Assembly (NCBI GenBank): GCA_949949005.1
Contig: CATLHM010000001.1
Span: 124,001 to 188,000, forward strand
Length of the DNA stretch: 64,000 nt
Origin: an uncultured Lachnospiraceae bacterium
GTDB lineage: Bacteria; Bacillota; Clostridia; Lachnospirales; Lachnospiraceae
Direction: 5' to 3'
Both the position numbers and the translations under genes were made by a program. The notes beneath the pieces were generated by a model. The model did not search any database and had not been told where the DNA came from. It saw nothing but the letters and a program-made list of their open reading frames with translations. How positions within the stretch are numbered: position 1 is the first letter of the stretch; the number at the start of each line of letters is the position of its first letter. This document shows positions 17,586 to 25,380 of this stretch, piece after piece.

Positions 17586-18077
17586 ATGAATATTATAGTA
17601 GCTGCAGACGACAACTGGGCTATTGGCAACAACAACGAGCTGTTGATCACGATTCCCGCAGACCACAAGCTTTTCAGGCAGGAGACGGAAGGGAAGGTGG
17701 TAGTATACGGAAGAAAAACGCTGGCTACCTTTCCACAGAAAATGCCCCTGCCAGGGCGCAGAAATATCATTTTGTCTTCCAATCCCGAGTACAGGGTCAA
17801 GGGCGCCCAGGTGGTTCACAGCCTTGAGGAGTTGTTTGGGGAACTGAAGAAGTACAAAACACAGGAGGTGTATGTGATCGGCGGGGAGAGTGTGTACCGG
17901 CAGCTTTTGCCTTACTGTGAGACGGCCCATGTGACCCGGATTCATCAGAATTATCAGGCGGACGCCTTTTTCCCTGATCTGGACGAAATGCCGGAGTGGA
18001 AGCTTGTGGCGGACAGTGAGGAACAGACCTATTTTGATGTGACTTATCACTTCTTAAAATATGAAAAGCCATCATGA
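17586..18077 (+). CDS. folA: Dihydrofolate reductase
   Basis: This 163-residue enzyme reduces dihydrofolate to tetrahydrofolate with NADPH. Family motifs include MNIIVAADDNWAIGNNNELL (N-terminal strand and Met20-type loop), VVVYGRKTLATFP (NADPH site), and VYVIGGESVYRQLLPYC. The start at 17586 is preceded by AGGAGGGC and a good promoter. No thymidylate synthase gene accompanies it, so it is a single-gene transcription unit. Confidence 0.9.
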   Translation: MNIIVAADDNWAIGNNNELLITIPADHKLFRQETEGKVVVYGRKTLATFPQKMPLPGRRNIILSSNPEYRVKGAQVVHSLEELFGELKKYKTQEVYVIGGESVYRQLLPYCETAHVTRIHQNYQADAFFPDLDEMPEWKLVADSEEQTYFDVTYHFLKYEKPS

Positions 18078-18127
18078 CCCGGGAATGGGTACCCGCTGCG
18101 TATTCCGTGAGGGCATGATACAAGCGA

Positions 18128-18156
18128 GAAAAGTCTTTTAGACTTATTGACTTTTC
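18128..18156 (+). terminator. Weak possible terminator after folA
   Basis: GAAAAGTC (18128-18135) and GACTTTTC (18149-18156) form an inverted repeat containing a second small stem (AGTC/GACT). The T-tract is short. It may end the folA transcript. Confidence 0.3.
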
Positions 18157-18239
18157 ATAAAAAAGGGATAATAATGGATAGAAATGCAGCGGATCAGCCG
18201 ATCCGGCTGTGACCAAAACATAAGAGGGAGGGCGATTTT

Positions 18240-19262
18240 GTGGAAAAGAAGAATATTGACTGGGCCAATCTGGGATTTGGCTACATCCACACAGACTACA
18301 GATTTGTATCGAATTTTAAAGACGGCGCCTGGGATGAAGGCGTTTTGACAGAGGATGCCAATGTGGTCATTAGCGAATGTGCAGGGGTTTTGCAGTATGC
18401 GCAGACGATATTTGAAGGAATGAAGGCATATACCACAGCCGACGGACGTATCGTGACATTCCGCCCGGACTTAAACGGCGAGAGGATGGAGCAGAGCGCA
18501 AGGCGTCTGGAGATGCCGGTTTTCCCTAAGGATAAATTTGTAGAAGCAGTGCGAAAAACGATCAGGGCAAACGAGGCCTATGTGCCTCCTTACGGCAGCG
18601 GCGCAACCCTGTACGTGCGTCCTTACATGTTCGGAAGCAGCCCCGTGATCGGTGTGAAGCCTGCGGATCAGTATCAGTTCCGAGTATTTACCACGCCGGT
18701 AGGCCCGTATTTCAAGGGCGGCGTGAAGCCCCTGACCATCCGGGTCAGTGATTTCGACCGGGCGGCTCCTAACGGGACAGGGCATATCAAGGCAGGGCTT
18801 AACTATGCCATGAGCCTTCATGCCATTGTGGACGCCCATAATCAGGGATTTGATGAAAATATGTATCTGGATGCAGGCACCAGGACTAAAGTGGAGGAGA
18901 CCGGCGGCGCCAACTTCCTCTTTGTGACCCGGGACGGCAAGGTGGTAACGCCCAAGTCCGGCAGTATTCTTCCCTCCATCACAAGGCGTTCCCTGATGCA
19001 GGTAGCCAAAGAGTATCTGGGGCTGGAAACCGAAGAGAGAGAGGTATATGCCGAGGAACTGCCTGAGTTTGCGGAGTGCGGACTTTGCGGTACGGCGGCG
19101 GTGATCTCTCCGGTGGGGAAGGTGGTAGACCACGGCAGGGAAATCTGCTTTGCCAGCGGTATGACGGAAATGGGGCCTGTGACGAAGAAGCTCTATGAGA
19201 CATTGACCGGCATCCAGATGGGAACCATAAAGGCTCCCGAGGGATGGGTTGTGGAAGTATAG
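18240..19262 (+). CDS. ilvE: Branched-chain amino acid aminotransferase
   Basis: This PLP enzyme of fold type IV transfers amino groups between glutamate and valine, leucine or isoleucine keto acids. The 340 residues fit the larger BCAT subfamily. Motifs are FEGMKAYTTADGRIVTFRP, the PLP-lysine region HIKAGLNYAMSLHA, EETGGANFLFV, and the C-terminal CGTAAVISPVGKV. The start is GTG at 18240 behind GAGGGAGGG. No other branched-chain gene is adjacent and no T-box leader is evident. Confidence 0.9.
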   Translation: MEKKNIDWANLGFGYIHTDYRFVSNFKDGAWDEGVLTEDANVVISECAGVLQYAQTIFEGMKAYTTADGRIVTFRPDLNGERMEQSARRLEMPVFPKDKFVEAVRKTIRANEAYVPPYGSGATLYVRPYMFGSSPVIGVKPADQYQFRVFTTPVGPYFKGGVKPLTIRVSDFDRAAPNGTGHIKAGLNYAMSLHAIVDAHNQGFDENMYLDAGTRTKVEETGGANFLFVTRDGKVVTPKSGSILPSITRRSLMQVAKEYLGLETEEREVYAEELPEFAECGLCGTAAVISPVGKVVDHGREICFASGMTEMGPVTKKLYETLTGIQMGTIKAPEGWVVEV

Positions 19263-19293
19263 TCCCGCAGGTTTGGGCCGTGCAAAGGAACTC

Positions 19294-19329
19294 TATAGCG
19301 GACGACAAATTATTTTGCCGTTTACTATA
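19294..19329. repeat. AGTAAACGG palindrome, copy 2
   Basis: TATAGCGGACGACAAA at the left pairs with TTTGCCGTTTACTATA at the right across a short AT-rich centre. It is the same design as 11521-11552 and 32934-32967. It lies 31 bp after the ilvE stop codon. Confidence 0.6.
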
Positions 19330-19354
19330 AGGGCGGCTCACAGTCAGGGAAAAC

Positions 19355-19437
19355 AAAGCATCCAGGTTTTCGGGCTTGGGTGCTTTATTTGTTCACAGGT
19401 ACCCAAAGGGAAATGTCGGAGGAGCTGGCGGGTGCCT
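19355..19437 (+). promoter_or_regulatory. Two-hairpin leader before cbiM
   Basis: The first hairpin pairs AAAGCATCC (19355-19363) with GGGTGCTTT (19378-19386), followed by a T-rich stretch. The second pairs AGGTACCC (19397-19404) with GGGTGCCT (19430-19437) and contains CAAAGGGAA. That layout is reminiscent of a metal- or cobalamin-responsive leader, but I cannot match a full riboswitch consensus. Confidence 0.35.
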
Positions 19438-19468
19438 CAATCACATTTTTTGCAGGGAGGATAAGATT

Positions 19469-20479
19469 ATGCATATGGCGGATGCGCTGGTAGCGCCGGC
19501 TGTGGCCGGAACCATGTATGTGTGTTCGGGGGCAGCCATGGGATATTCAATTAAAAAGGTAAGGCTTGCCAATGAGCCCAAAAAGATTCCTGTGATGGGA
19601 GTGATGGGAGCCTTTGTGTTTGCCTCCCAGATGATCAATTTCACGATTCCGGGGACAGGCTCTTCCGGGCATTTGTGCGGGGGGATGATGCTCTCGGCGA
19701 TCTTGGGGCCCGAGGCAGGGTTTCTCACCATGTTCGGCGTGTTGCTGGTGCAGTGCCTGCTCTTTGCGGACGGCGGGCTCTTAGCCCTTGGGTGTAACGT
19801 GTGGAACATGGCTTTTTATGGCTGTTTTCTGGGAGCCATGGTTTTGTGGAAATTATTCATGAAAAAGGGGATGACCCGGAAAAAGATCATAGGGGCGTCG
19901 GTGGCAGGCTGTGTGCTCACTTTGCAGCTTGGGGCTTTTTCCGTGGCTCTGGAAACCCTGGCCTCCGGTGTGACAGAGCTGCCTTTCGGGGTGTTCGTGG
20001 CGGCCATGCAGCCCATCCATCTGGCCATTGGCCTTGTGGAGGGACTGATTACGGCAGCGGTGCTGGTCTTTATTTATGAGGCAAGGCCGGAGCTTTTGTG
20101 GGGCTCTGAAAACTTTTTGGCAGAAGAAAAAAGGGAAGGGCGCATGTCCTATAAGGGTACTGTGGGTGTGTTGCTTGCGGCTGCGATCGTCATTGGCGGC
20201 CTTGTGTCCCTGGCGGCTTCCTCCAAGCCGGACGGGCTGGAGTGGTCCATGGAGCGGATAGCCAAAACAGCGGAGTTAGAGGCAGAGGGCAGAGCCTATG
20301 AGGCGGCGGGGAAGGTGCAGGAGACCACCGCGCTTTTGCCGGATTATGGTTGGAAAAACAGCAGTTCTGCCACAGGAACCTCTTTTTCCGGTATCCTGGG
20401 AGGCTCTCTGGTGATTGGATTGTGTGTATTTGCCTGTTATCTTTTACGGTTTTTCCGGGGCAGAGAGAAGAAGGAATGA
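19469..20479 (+). CDS. cbiM: Nickel/cobalt ECF transporter, fused CbiM-CbiN
   Basis: This is the substrate-binding membrane component of a group I ECF transporter for Ni2+ or Co2+. The mature N-terminus MHMADAL carries the conserved His2 that helps coordinate the metal. Membrane segments fill residues 1 to about 215. The C-terminal part contains the CbiN/NikN-like signature SSKPDGLEW and a final helix, so M and N are fused. ATG at 19469 is preferred over the longer open frame because GGGAGG lies eight bases upstream. It overlaps cbiQ (ATGA). The lar genes downstream favour nickel as substrate. Confidence 0.85.
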   Translation: MHMADALVAPAVAGTMYVCSGAAMGYSIKKVRLANEPKKIPVMGVMGAFVFASQMINFTIPGTGSSGHLCGGMMLSAILGPEAGFLTMFGVLLVQCLLFADGGLLALGCNVWNMAFYGCFLGAMVLWKLFMKKGMTRKKIIGASVAGCVLTLQLGAFSVALETLASGVTELPFGVFVAAMQPIHLAIGLVEGLITAAVLVFIYEARPELLWGSENFLAEEKREGRMSYKGTVGVLLAAAIVIGGLVSLAASSKPDGLEWSMERIAKTAELEAEGRAYEAAGKVQETTALLPDYGWKNSSSATGTSFSGILGGSLVIGLCVFACYLLRFFRGREKKE

Positions 20480-21306
20480 GTAAGCTGAAAAAGGCCATAC
20501 AGGATATCCATTTATCCGATGTTTCCCAAAAGGGCCAAAGGGGACGGGGCAGGGGAGAGGCCGGCAGCGGGGCAGAGATTTCCCTGCATCCCCTGGCGTA
20601 TCTGCTGGTCACCTTTTTTTATCTGCTGCTGGTGGTTTCTTTTTCCAAATATGATCTTTCCGGTCTTTTGAGCATGGTTTTGTATCTGCTGATTTTGGGG
20701 ATAGGAAGGGAAATCCGCTTAAGGGAGGCTTTGCGGCATACATGGCCGGTGCTTCTTCTGGTAAGCATGGTGGGAATTGCCAATCCCTTTGTGGAACGGG
20801 AAATCTGCTGGCAGTGGGGAGAGGTTGGGATTTCCTATGGTATAATTTCCATGCTTACCCTGATGCTGAAAGGAATTTTTTGTGTGATGGCCTCCTATCT
20901 GCTGGTTATGGGTACGGGGATGGAGGGGATCTGTCTTGGGCTTAGGAGCCTTCATTTACCGAAGGAACTTGTGGCTGTCGTGTTTCTGATTTACCGTTAT
21001 CTGATCGTGCTGCTCAAGGAGGCGGAGCGGATGGTGTTGGCTTATAAACTGCGCGCTCCGGGGCAAAAGGGAATCCATTTTAAAGTGTGGGGCTCTTTTT
21101 TGGGACTGCTCTTGTTAAGGAGCATGGATCGGGCGCAGACCGTGTATGAGAGTATGCTGCTGCGGGGATATCAGGGAGAGATCAGGGGCAGAGAATTCAG
21201 AGGCAGTAAGGGAAGAAGCGTTGCCTATGTGTGTCTGTGGGCGGTGGCGCTGTTCTTTTTGCGTGTAGTGCCGGTGTTTGAGTTGGTGGGGGCCCTCCTG
21301 CCGTAG
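20476..21306 (+). CDS. cbiQ: ECF transporter transmembrane protein CbiQ
   Basis: A 276-residue EcfT-family protein linking the CbiM substrate unit to the ATPase. It has about five helices and the coupling motifs MLLRGYQGEIRGREF and the upstream LRAPGQKGIHFK, which match the conserved Ala-Arg-Gly type helices that contact the ATPase. It starts at ATG 20476 within the cbiM stop (ATGA), so translation is coupled. A low-complexity basic stretch near residue 20 is unusual. Confidence 0.82.
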   Translation: MSKLKKAIQDIHLSDVSQKGQRGRGRGEAGSGAEISLHPLAYLLVTFFYLLLVVSFSKYDLSGLLSMVLYLLILGIGREIRLREALRHTWPVLLLVSMVGIANPFVEREICWQWGEVGISYGIISMLTLMLKGIFCVMASYLLVMGTGMEGICLGLRSLHLPKELVAVVFLIYRYLIVLLKEAERMVLAYKLRAPGQKGIHFKVWGSFLGLLLLRSMDRAQTVYESMLLRGYQGEIRGREFRGSKGRSVAYVCLWAVALFFLRVVPVFELVGALLP

Positions 21307-21346
21307 TGGCGCGCTGCAAGGCGGCGCATGAAAGTTTATTGAGGCG

Positions 21347-22078
21347 ATGCGTGTGATCAGGATAGAAAATCTTACATTTGCTTATGATAATAGAATTCCG
21401 GTTCTGCATGATCTCTCGCTTGCGGTGCAAGAAGGGGAGGCTGTGGGGCTGATCGGGGCCAATGGAGCTGGAAAGTCAACCCTTTTAAAGCTGCTGGCAG
21501 GAATTGGCGGAGATTATCAGGGAAAGGCCCAGGTGTGCGGCATGGAGCTCTGTAAAAAGAATCTGACGGCCATACGCGCTAAGCTGGGGTATGTGTTTCA
21601 GGATTCGGAGAGCCAGTTGTTTCTTTCAACGGTGTACGAGGATGTGGCTTTTGGCCCCCGAAATTATGGCTATACCGGGGAGGAGGCGGACCGGCGGGTG
21701 ATGGATGCCCTTAAGAAGGTGCATCTGGAAGGGCTAAAGGACAGGCAGATTTACCGGATGTCCGGCGGGGAAAAAAAGCTGGCGTCTATCGCCACGATCC
21801 TGTCCATGAAGCCTGATGTCATGCTTCTGGATGAGCCTTCCGTGGCATTGGACCCGGGAAACCGCCGGAATCTGATTCACATACTGAACGAGATCAGGGA
21901 GACGAAGATCATTGCCTCCCATGATCTGGATATGATCTGGGACACCTGCAGCCGGACGGTGCTTCTCTGCGGGGGCAGAATCGTGAAGGATGGGAGCACG
22001 GAAGAAATCTTAAGAGACCGAAAGCTCTTGGAAGACCATGGGCTTGAGCTGCCGCTGAGCCTGACGGGACGCGGGTGA
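21347..22078 (+). CDS. cbiO: ECF transporter ATPase CbiO
   Basis: A 243-residue ABC ATPase that energises nickel/cobalt uptake by CbiMN-CbiQ. Walker A is GANGAGKST, the Q-loop region is YVFQDSESQLF (typical of ECF ATPases), the signature is MSGGEKK, and Walker B is VMLLDEPSVALDP, with switch His in ASHDLD. It lies 40 bp after cbiQ. The gap contains a small palindrome resembling the intergenic repeats. Confidence 0.88.
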   Translation: MRVIRIENLTFAYDNRIPVLHDLSLAVQEGEAVGLIGANGAGKSTLLKLLAGIGGDYQGKAQVCGMELCKKNLTAIRAKLGYVFQDSESQLFLSTVYEDVAFGPRNYGYTGEEADRRVMDALKKVHLEGLKDRQIYRMSGGEKKLASIATILSMKPDVMLLDEPSVALDPGNRRNLIHILNEIRETKIIASHDLDMIWDTCSRTVLLCGGRIVKDGSTEEILRDRKLLEDHGLELPLSLTGRG

Positions 22079-22191
22079 GGGGGGGGCTGGATATTCGACG
22101 AAAAAGGGCTATTTTTGTTGATCATAGATCCTATCCAGAGATTCTTTCGGGGATGTAAGGACATGTGATTTTGAGCAGGAGGAACAGAGTT

Positions 22192-22938
22192 ATGGAAGCA
22201 AGAGAACTGTTGGAGAAGGTAAAATCCGGCCAGGTCTCCATTGAGGAAGCGGAGAGCTTTTTCAGGAAACAGCCCTTCGAGGAAATGGGGTATGCCAAGC
22301 TGGACACTCACCGGGAAATCCGCTCCGGGTTTCCGGAGGTGGTCTTTTGCAGCGGAAAACCGGATGAATATCTGGTGAATATTTTTCAGAAATTGTTGGA
22401 AAAAAATGGCGAGGTGCTGGGTACCAGGGCGGACAGGCATCAGTACGAGCTGGTGAGAGAAAAATTGCCCCAGGTCTCCTATGACCAGGTTTCCCGTATT
22501 TTGAAGATTGAGAAGCCGGACAAAGAGCAAAAAGGCAAGATCGCCGTCTGCACTGCCGGGACAGCGGATATTCCGGTGGCAGAGGAGGCGGCCCAGACGG
22601 CGGAATATTTCGGCTCCCGTGTGGAGCGGATCTATGATGTGGGGGTCAGCGGCCTGCACCGGCTCCTTTCCCGACTGGACGCGATACAGGAGGCAAACTG
22701 TGTGGTGGCCGTGGCCGGAATGGAAGGGGCTCTTGCCAGCGTTCTGGGAGGGCTGGTGAGCAGGCCGGTGATTGCGGTGCCTACCTCCGTGGGCTACGGG
22801 GCAAGCATGCACGGGCTTTCGGCCCTTCTCACCATGATCAATTCCTGCGCCAACGGGATAGCGGTGGTGAATATTGACAATGGATATGGGGCAGGGTATA
22901 TTGCAACACAGATCAACAGATTGGGATGCGGTTTCTGA
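22192..22938 (+). CDS. larB: Nickel pincer cofactor biosynthesis protein LarB
   Basis: LarB carboxylates and hydrolyses nicotinic acid adenine dinucleotide, the first step to the nickel-pincer nucleotide cofactor. The 248 residues include the family motif AKLDTHREIRSGFPEVVFC and the PurE-like C-terminal domain with VAVAGMEGALASVLGGL and VPTSVGYGASMHG. ATG at 22192 follows AGGAGGAAC; a frame open from 22165 lacks this spacing. It lies 113 bp after cbiO and before larC, tying nickel import to cofactor synthesis. Confidence 0.88.
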   Translation: MEARELLEKVKSGQVSIEEAESFFRKQPFEEMGYAKLDTHREIRSGFPEVVFCSGKPDEYLVNIFQKLLEKNGEVLGTRADRHQYELVREKLPQVSYDQVSRILKIEKPDKEQKGKIAVCTAGTADIPVAEEAAQTAEYFGSRVERIYDVGVSGLHRLLSRLDAIQEANCVVAVAGMEGALASVLGGLVSRPVIAVPTSVGYGASMHGLSALLTMINSCANGIAVVNIDNGYGAGYIATQINRLGCGF

Positions 22939-22954
22939 TAGAACTGTTTGGGTT

Positions 22955-23054
22955 GAAAGCCGCCTGACGGCGGCTGCATGGAGGTTAGTGTAAAAAATTT
23001 ATTTTTCACACGCAAATTTGTGCCTGCGGCCCAAAGTTTGCAGGTTACGGAAAG
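22955..23054 (+). repeat. Palindromic leader repeat before larC
   Basis: The larB-larC spacer holds AGCCGCC/GGCGGCT, then GCATGGAGGTTA, then a hairpin GTGTAAAAA/TTTTTCACAC, then AAATTTGTGCC and GCGGCCCAAA. The GCATGGAGGTTA block recurs before the genes at 47923 and 57398, and slightly altered before 34537. AATTTGTGCC...CGGCCCAAA recurs at 47798. Confidence 0.5.
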
Positions 23055-23057
23055 GGC

Positions 23058-24530
23058 ATGGTTATTAAGATGGGAAATATATTATATTTGGAATGCCGCT
23101 CAGGGATAAGCGGGGATATGACGGTGGCGGCCCTTTTGGATTTGGGAGCGGATAAAGAGGTGCTGAGGAAAGCGCTGAAAAGCCTTCCGGTTCAGGGATT
23201 TGAGACAAAAATCAGCCGGGTGGTTAAGGCCGGGCTGGATGTGTGCGATTTCAACGTGATTCTGGATAAGGATCATGAGAATCATGACCATGATATGGAA
23301 TATCTGCATGGGCACAGCCATGGGGAGGATGGGCATCATCACCATGAGGAAATTCATGAGCATGAACATCACCACCATGAGGCGACCGGTGAGCATGAAT
23401 ATTACAATCATGAGGCGGCTCATGAGCATGAACACCGCCATGAGGAAATTCATGGGCATGAAAACCATCCCCACGAGGAAATTCATGGGCATACGCATCA
23501 TCATGAAGAGGCCCATGCTCAGGGACATGTTCACGCTCATCCCCACGAGCACAGGGGCCTGCCGGAGATACGCAGGATTATTGAAGGGGCAGAGATCACG
23601 GAGCGGGCCAAGGCTACGGCAACCAGGATTTTTGAGATTCTGGCCAAGGCGGAGGCAAAAGCTCATGGTGTGCCGGAGGATCAGGTACACTTTCATGAGG
23701 TGGGAGCGGTGGATTCCATTGTGGATATCATCAGCGTAGCGGTGTGTCTGGACAATCTGGATATCACGGAAGCGGTGATTCCCTTTTTGTGCGAGGGAAA
23801 GGGGACGGTGCGGTGTCAGCATGGAATATTGCCGGTGCCGGTTCCTGCGGTGGTGAATATTTTGGAGGCTCATGGAATCCCTGTGGAGATGACGGATGTG
23901 GAGGGGGAATTGGTTACCCCTACCGGGGCGGCTATTGTGGCGGCTATCGGTACGTCCAGTCAGCTTCCCAAACAGTTTGTGATCAAAAAGACGGGAATAG
24001 GGGCAGGAAAGCGTGCATACGAAAGGCCGAGCCTGCTCCGTGCCATGCTGATAGAAGAAACTTCGAAAGAGCAGGGGCAAGAGCAGTCGTCAGACGTTAT
24101 TTATAAATTAGAGACCAACATTGACGACTGCACCGGGGAGGCGCTGGGCTATGTGATGGACAGGCTGATGGAAAAGGGCGCAAGGGACGTTCATTTCTTG
24201 CCGGTGTATATGAAGAAAAACAGGCCGGCCTATGAGCTGGCGGTGATCTGTGACGCCGATCAGGTGAAGGCCTTGGAGCAGACCATTTTTCAGGAAACCA
24301 CGACTATCGGTATTCGCAGGATAAAAATGGAGCGCAGCGTTCTGCCCCGGGAGGCGTCTGCTGTGATGCTTAAGGGAGGGGAGCTTAAGATTAAAAGATG
24401 CCTGCTTCCAGACGGGCATGTGCGCAGCTATCCTGAGTATGAAAGTGTGATCCGGCTTGCCCAGGAAAGCGGGATGTCTTTTCAGGAGGTAATGGAGGAG
24501 TTCTTGCAGGCTGTGACGGGGAAGAGGTAG
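23058..24530 (+). CDS. larC: Nickel-inserting pincer cofactor protein LarC
   Basis: LarC is the CTP-dependent nickel insertase (cyclometallase) that completes the nickel-pincer cofactor. The N-terminus YLECRSGISGDMTVAALLDLGA and core VHFHEVGAVDSIVDIISVAVCLD (HFHEVGAVDSI) are diagnostic. A very His/Glu-rich insert covers about residues 73-168, well beyond the usual short His stretch, and probably stores nickel. In Lactobacillus LarC is made by a frameshift; here the whole 490-residue protein is one frame. ATG 23058 is used, with 23070 an alternative. The stop overlaps the region before an antitoxin gene. Confidence 0.88.
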   Translation: MVIKMGNILYLECRSGISGDMTVAALLDLGADKEVLRKALKSLPVQGFETKISRVVKAGLDVCDFNVILDKDHENHDHDMEYLHGHSHGEDGHHHHEEIHEHEHHHHEATGEHEYYNHEAAHEHEHRHEEIHGHENHPHEEIHGHTHHHEEAHAQGHVHAHPHEHRGLPEIRRIIEGAEITERAKATATRIFEILAKAEAKAHGVPEDQVHFHEVGAVDSIVDIISVAVCLDNLDITEAVIPFLCEGKGTVRCQHGILPVPVPAVVNILEAHGIPVEMTDVEGELVTPTGAAIVAAIGTSSQLPKQFVIKKTGIGAGKRAYERPSLLRAMLIEETSKEQGQEQSSDVIYKLETNIDDCTGEALGYVMDRLMEKGARDVHFLPVYMKKNRPAYELAVICDADQVKALEQTIFQETTTIGIRRIKMERSVLPREASAVMLKGGELKIKRCLLPDGHVRSYPEYESVIRLAQESGMSFQEVMEEFLQAVTGKR

Positions 24531-24563
24531 TGGATGTATTGCACCAGCATCATTTAACAGAGG

Positions 24564-24592
24564 TTGCTAATGGAAGAAAAAGAGAATATACT
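24564..24592 (+). promoter_or_regulatory. Promoter of the AbrB/PIN pair
   Basis: TTGCTA (24564-24569) and TATACT (24587-24592) are 17 bp apart. They precede the antitoxin gene at 24644, indicating that the pair has its own promoter inside the lar block. Confidence 0.45.
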
Positions 24593-24643
24593 AATGATGT
24601 AAGAAAAACAAGGAAAGTATTACTGCCAGAAGGAGGTTGTCAT

Positions 24644-24901
24644 ATGGAGTTGGCAAAAGTAACATCAAAAGGTCAGGTGACAATACCCATAGAAATTCGC
24701 AGAAAGCTTGGAATTAACAGTGGTGACAAAGTACTATTTATCGAAGAATCCGGAAGAATTTATATGATGAATTCTTCCATGGATGCGCTTCGCGAGGCGC
24801 AGAAAGCATTTGCCGGAGAAGCAGAAAGACTGGGACTTAAGAATGATGATGATGTGATGGAAATGATTAAGGAACTCAGGAAAGAAAGCGTGGTGAAGTA
24901 A
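24644..24901 (+). CDS. AbrB/MazE-type antitoxin
   Basis: An 85-residue DNA-binding antitoxin with the swapped-hairpin motif AKVTSKGQVTIPIEIRRKLGINSGDKV at its N-terminus (TSKGQVTIPIEIRRKLG), followed by an acidic/basic helical tail that would wrap the toxin. AAGGAGG lies before ATG 24644, which I prefer to the GTG at 24530 that overlaps larC. It overlaps the broken PIN toxin gene by one to four bases. The region is more AT-rich than larC and larE, suggesting insertion. Confidence 0.8.
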   Translation: MELAKVTSKGQVTIPIEIRRKLGINSGDKVLFIEESGRIYMMNSSMDALREAQKAFAGEAERLGLKNDDDVMEMIKELRKESVVK

Positions 24902-25300
24902 ATGCGGATTATGCTCGATACAAATGTGCTTATATCAGCATTACTTTTTCCCGGTACAAAGATGGATGCAATGATGAATTGCATATTTACACAGCATCGG
25001 CTTGTACTATCCTCTTATGTTGTGGATGAATTAAAAAGTGTTGTCAGATGAAAATTTTCTGAAAGAGAACGGGCAATTGAAAAGCTTTTATTGATGATGA
25101 GTTTTGAATATGTCTATACTCCGAAAGAAATAGAAGATGGACTTTTTGAAATCAGGGATGTAAAAGATTATCCGGTACTATATACTGCAATAATTGAAGA
25201 TGTGGACATACTGATTACCGGAGATAAGGATTTCTCGGATATTGATATGGAGAAACCGGAGATAATGACTCCGGCAGCGTTCATGGAAAGATTTCTATAA
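24902..25300 (+). pseudogene. PIN-domain toxin, interrupted by TGA
   Basis: Read through, the 132 codons encode a PIN-domain RNase: MRIMLDTNVLISALL at the start (catalytic Asp6), DELK in the middle, and ILITGDKDFSDI near the end. Codon 50 is TGA (25049-25051) where related proteins would have a residue such as Arg, a change consistent with a single substitution from CGA. The remainder stays in frame with no other stop. Without readthrough the toxin would be inactive. An internal ATG at 25091 could give only the C-terminal half. Confidence 0.75.
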
Positions 25301-25380
25301 AAATTTTGGAGAATGAAGGCTAAAGATATAGGCTGGGAAGCACTGAAAAGTGATATATAAGCATTCAGCCAGGAGGAGCT

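Noticed and set aside
23100-24080. A 326-codon minus-strand frame opposite larC
   Set aside because: It is a shadow caused by the His-rich codons; larC is strongly supported on the plus strand.
25049-25051. TGA in the PIN gene as selenocysteine or recoded Trp
   Set aside because: There is no SECIS-like structure visible, the residue is not at a redox position, and the other genes use TGA as a stop.
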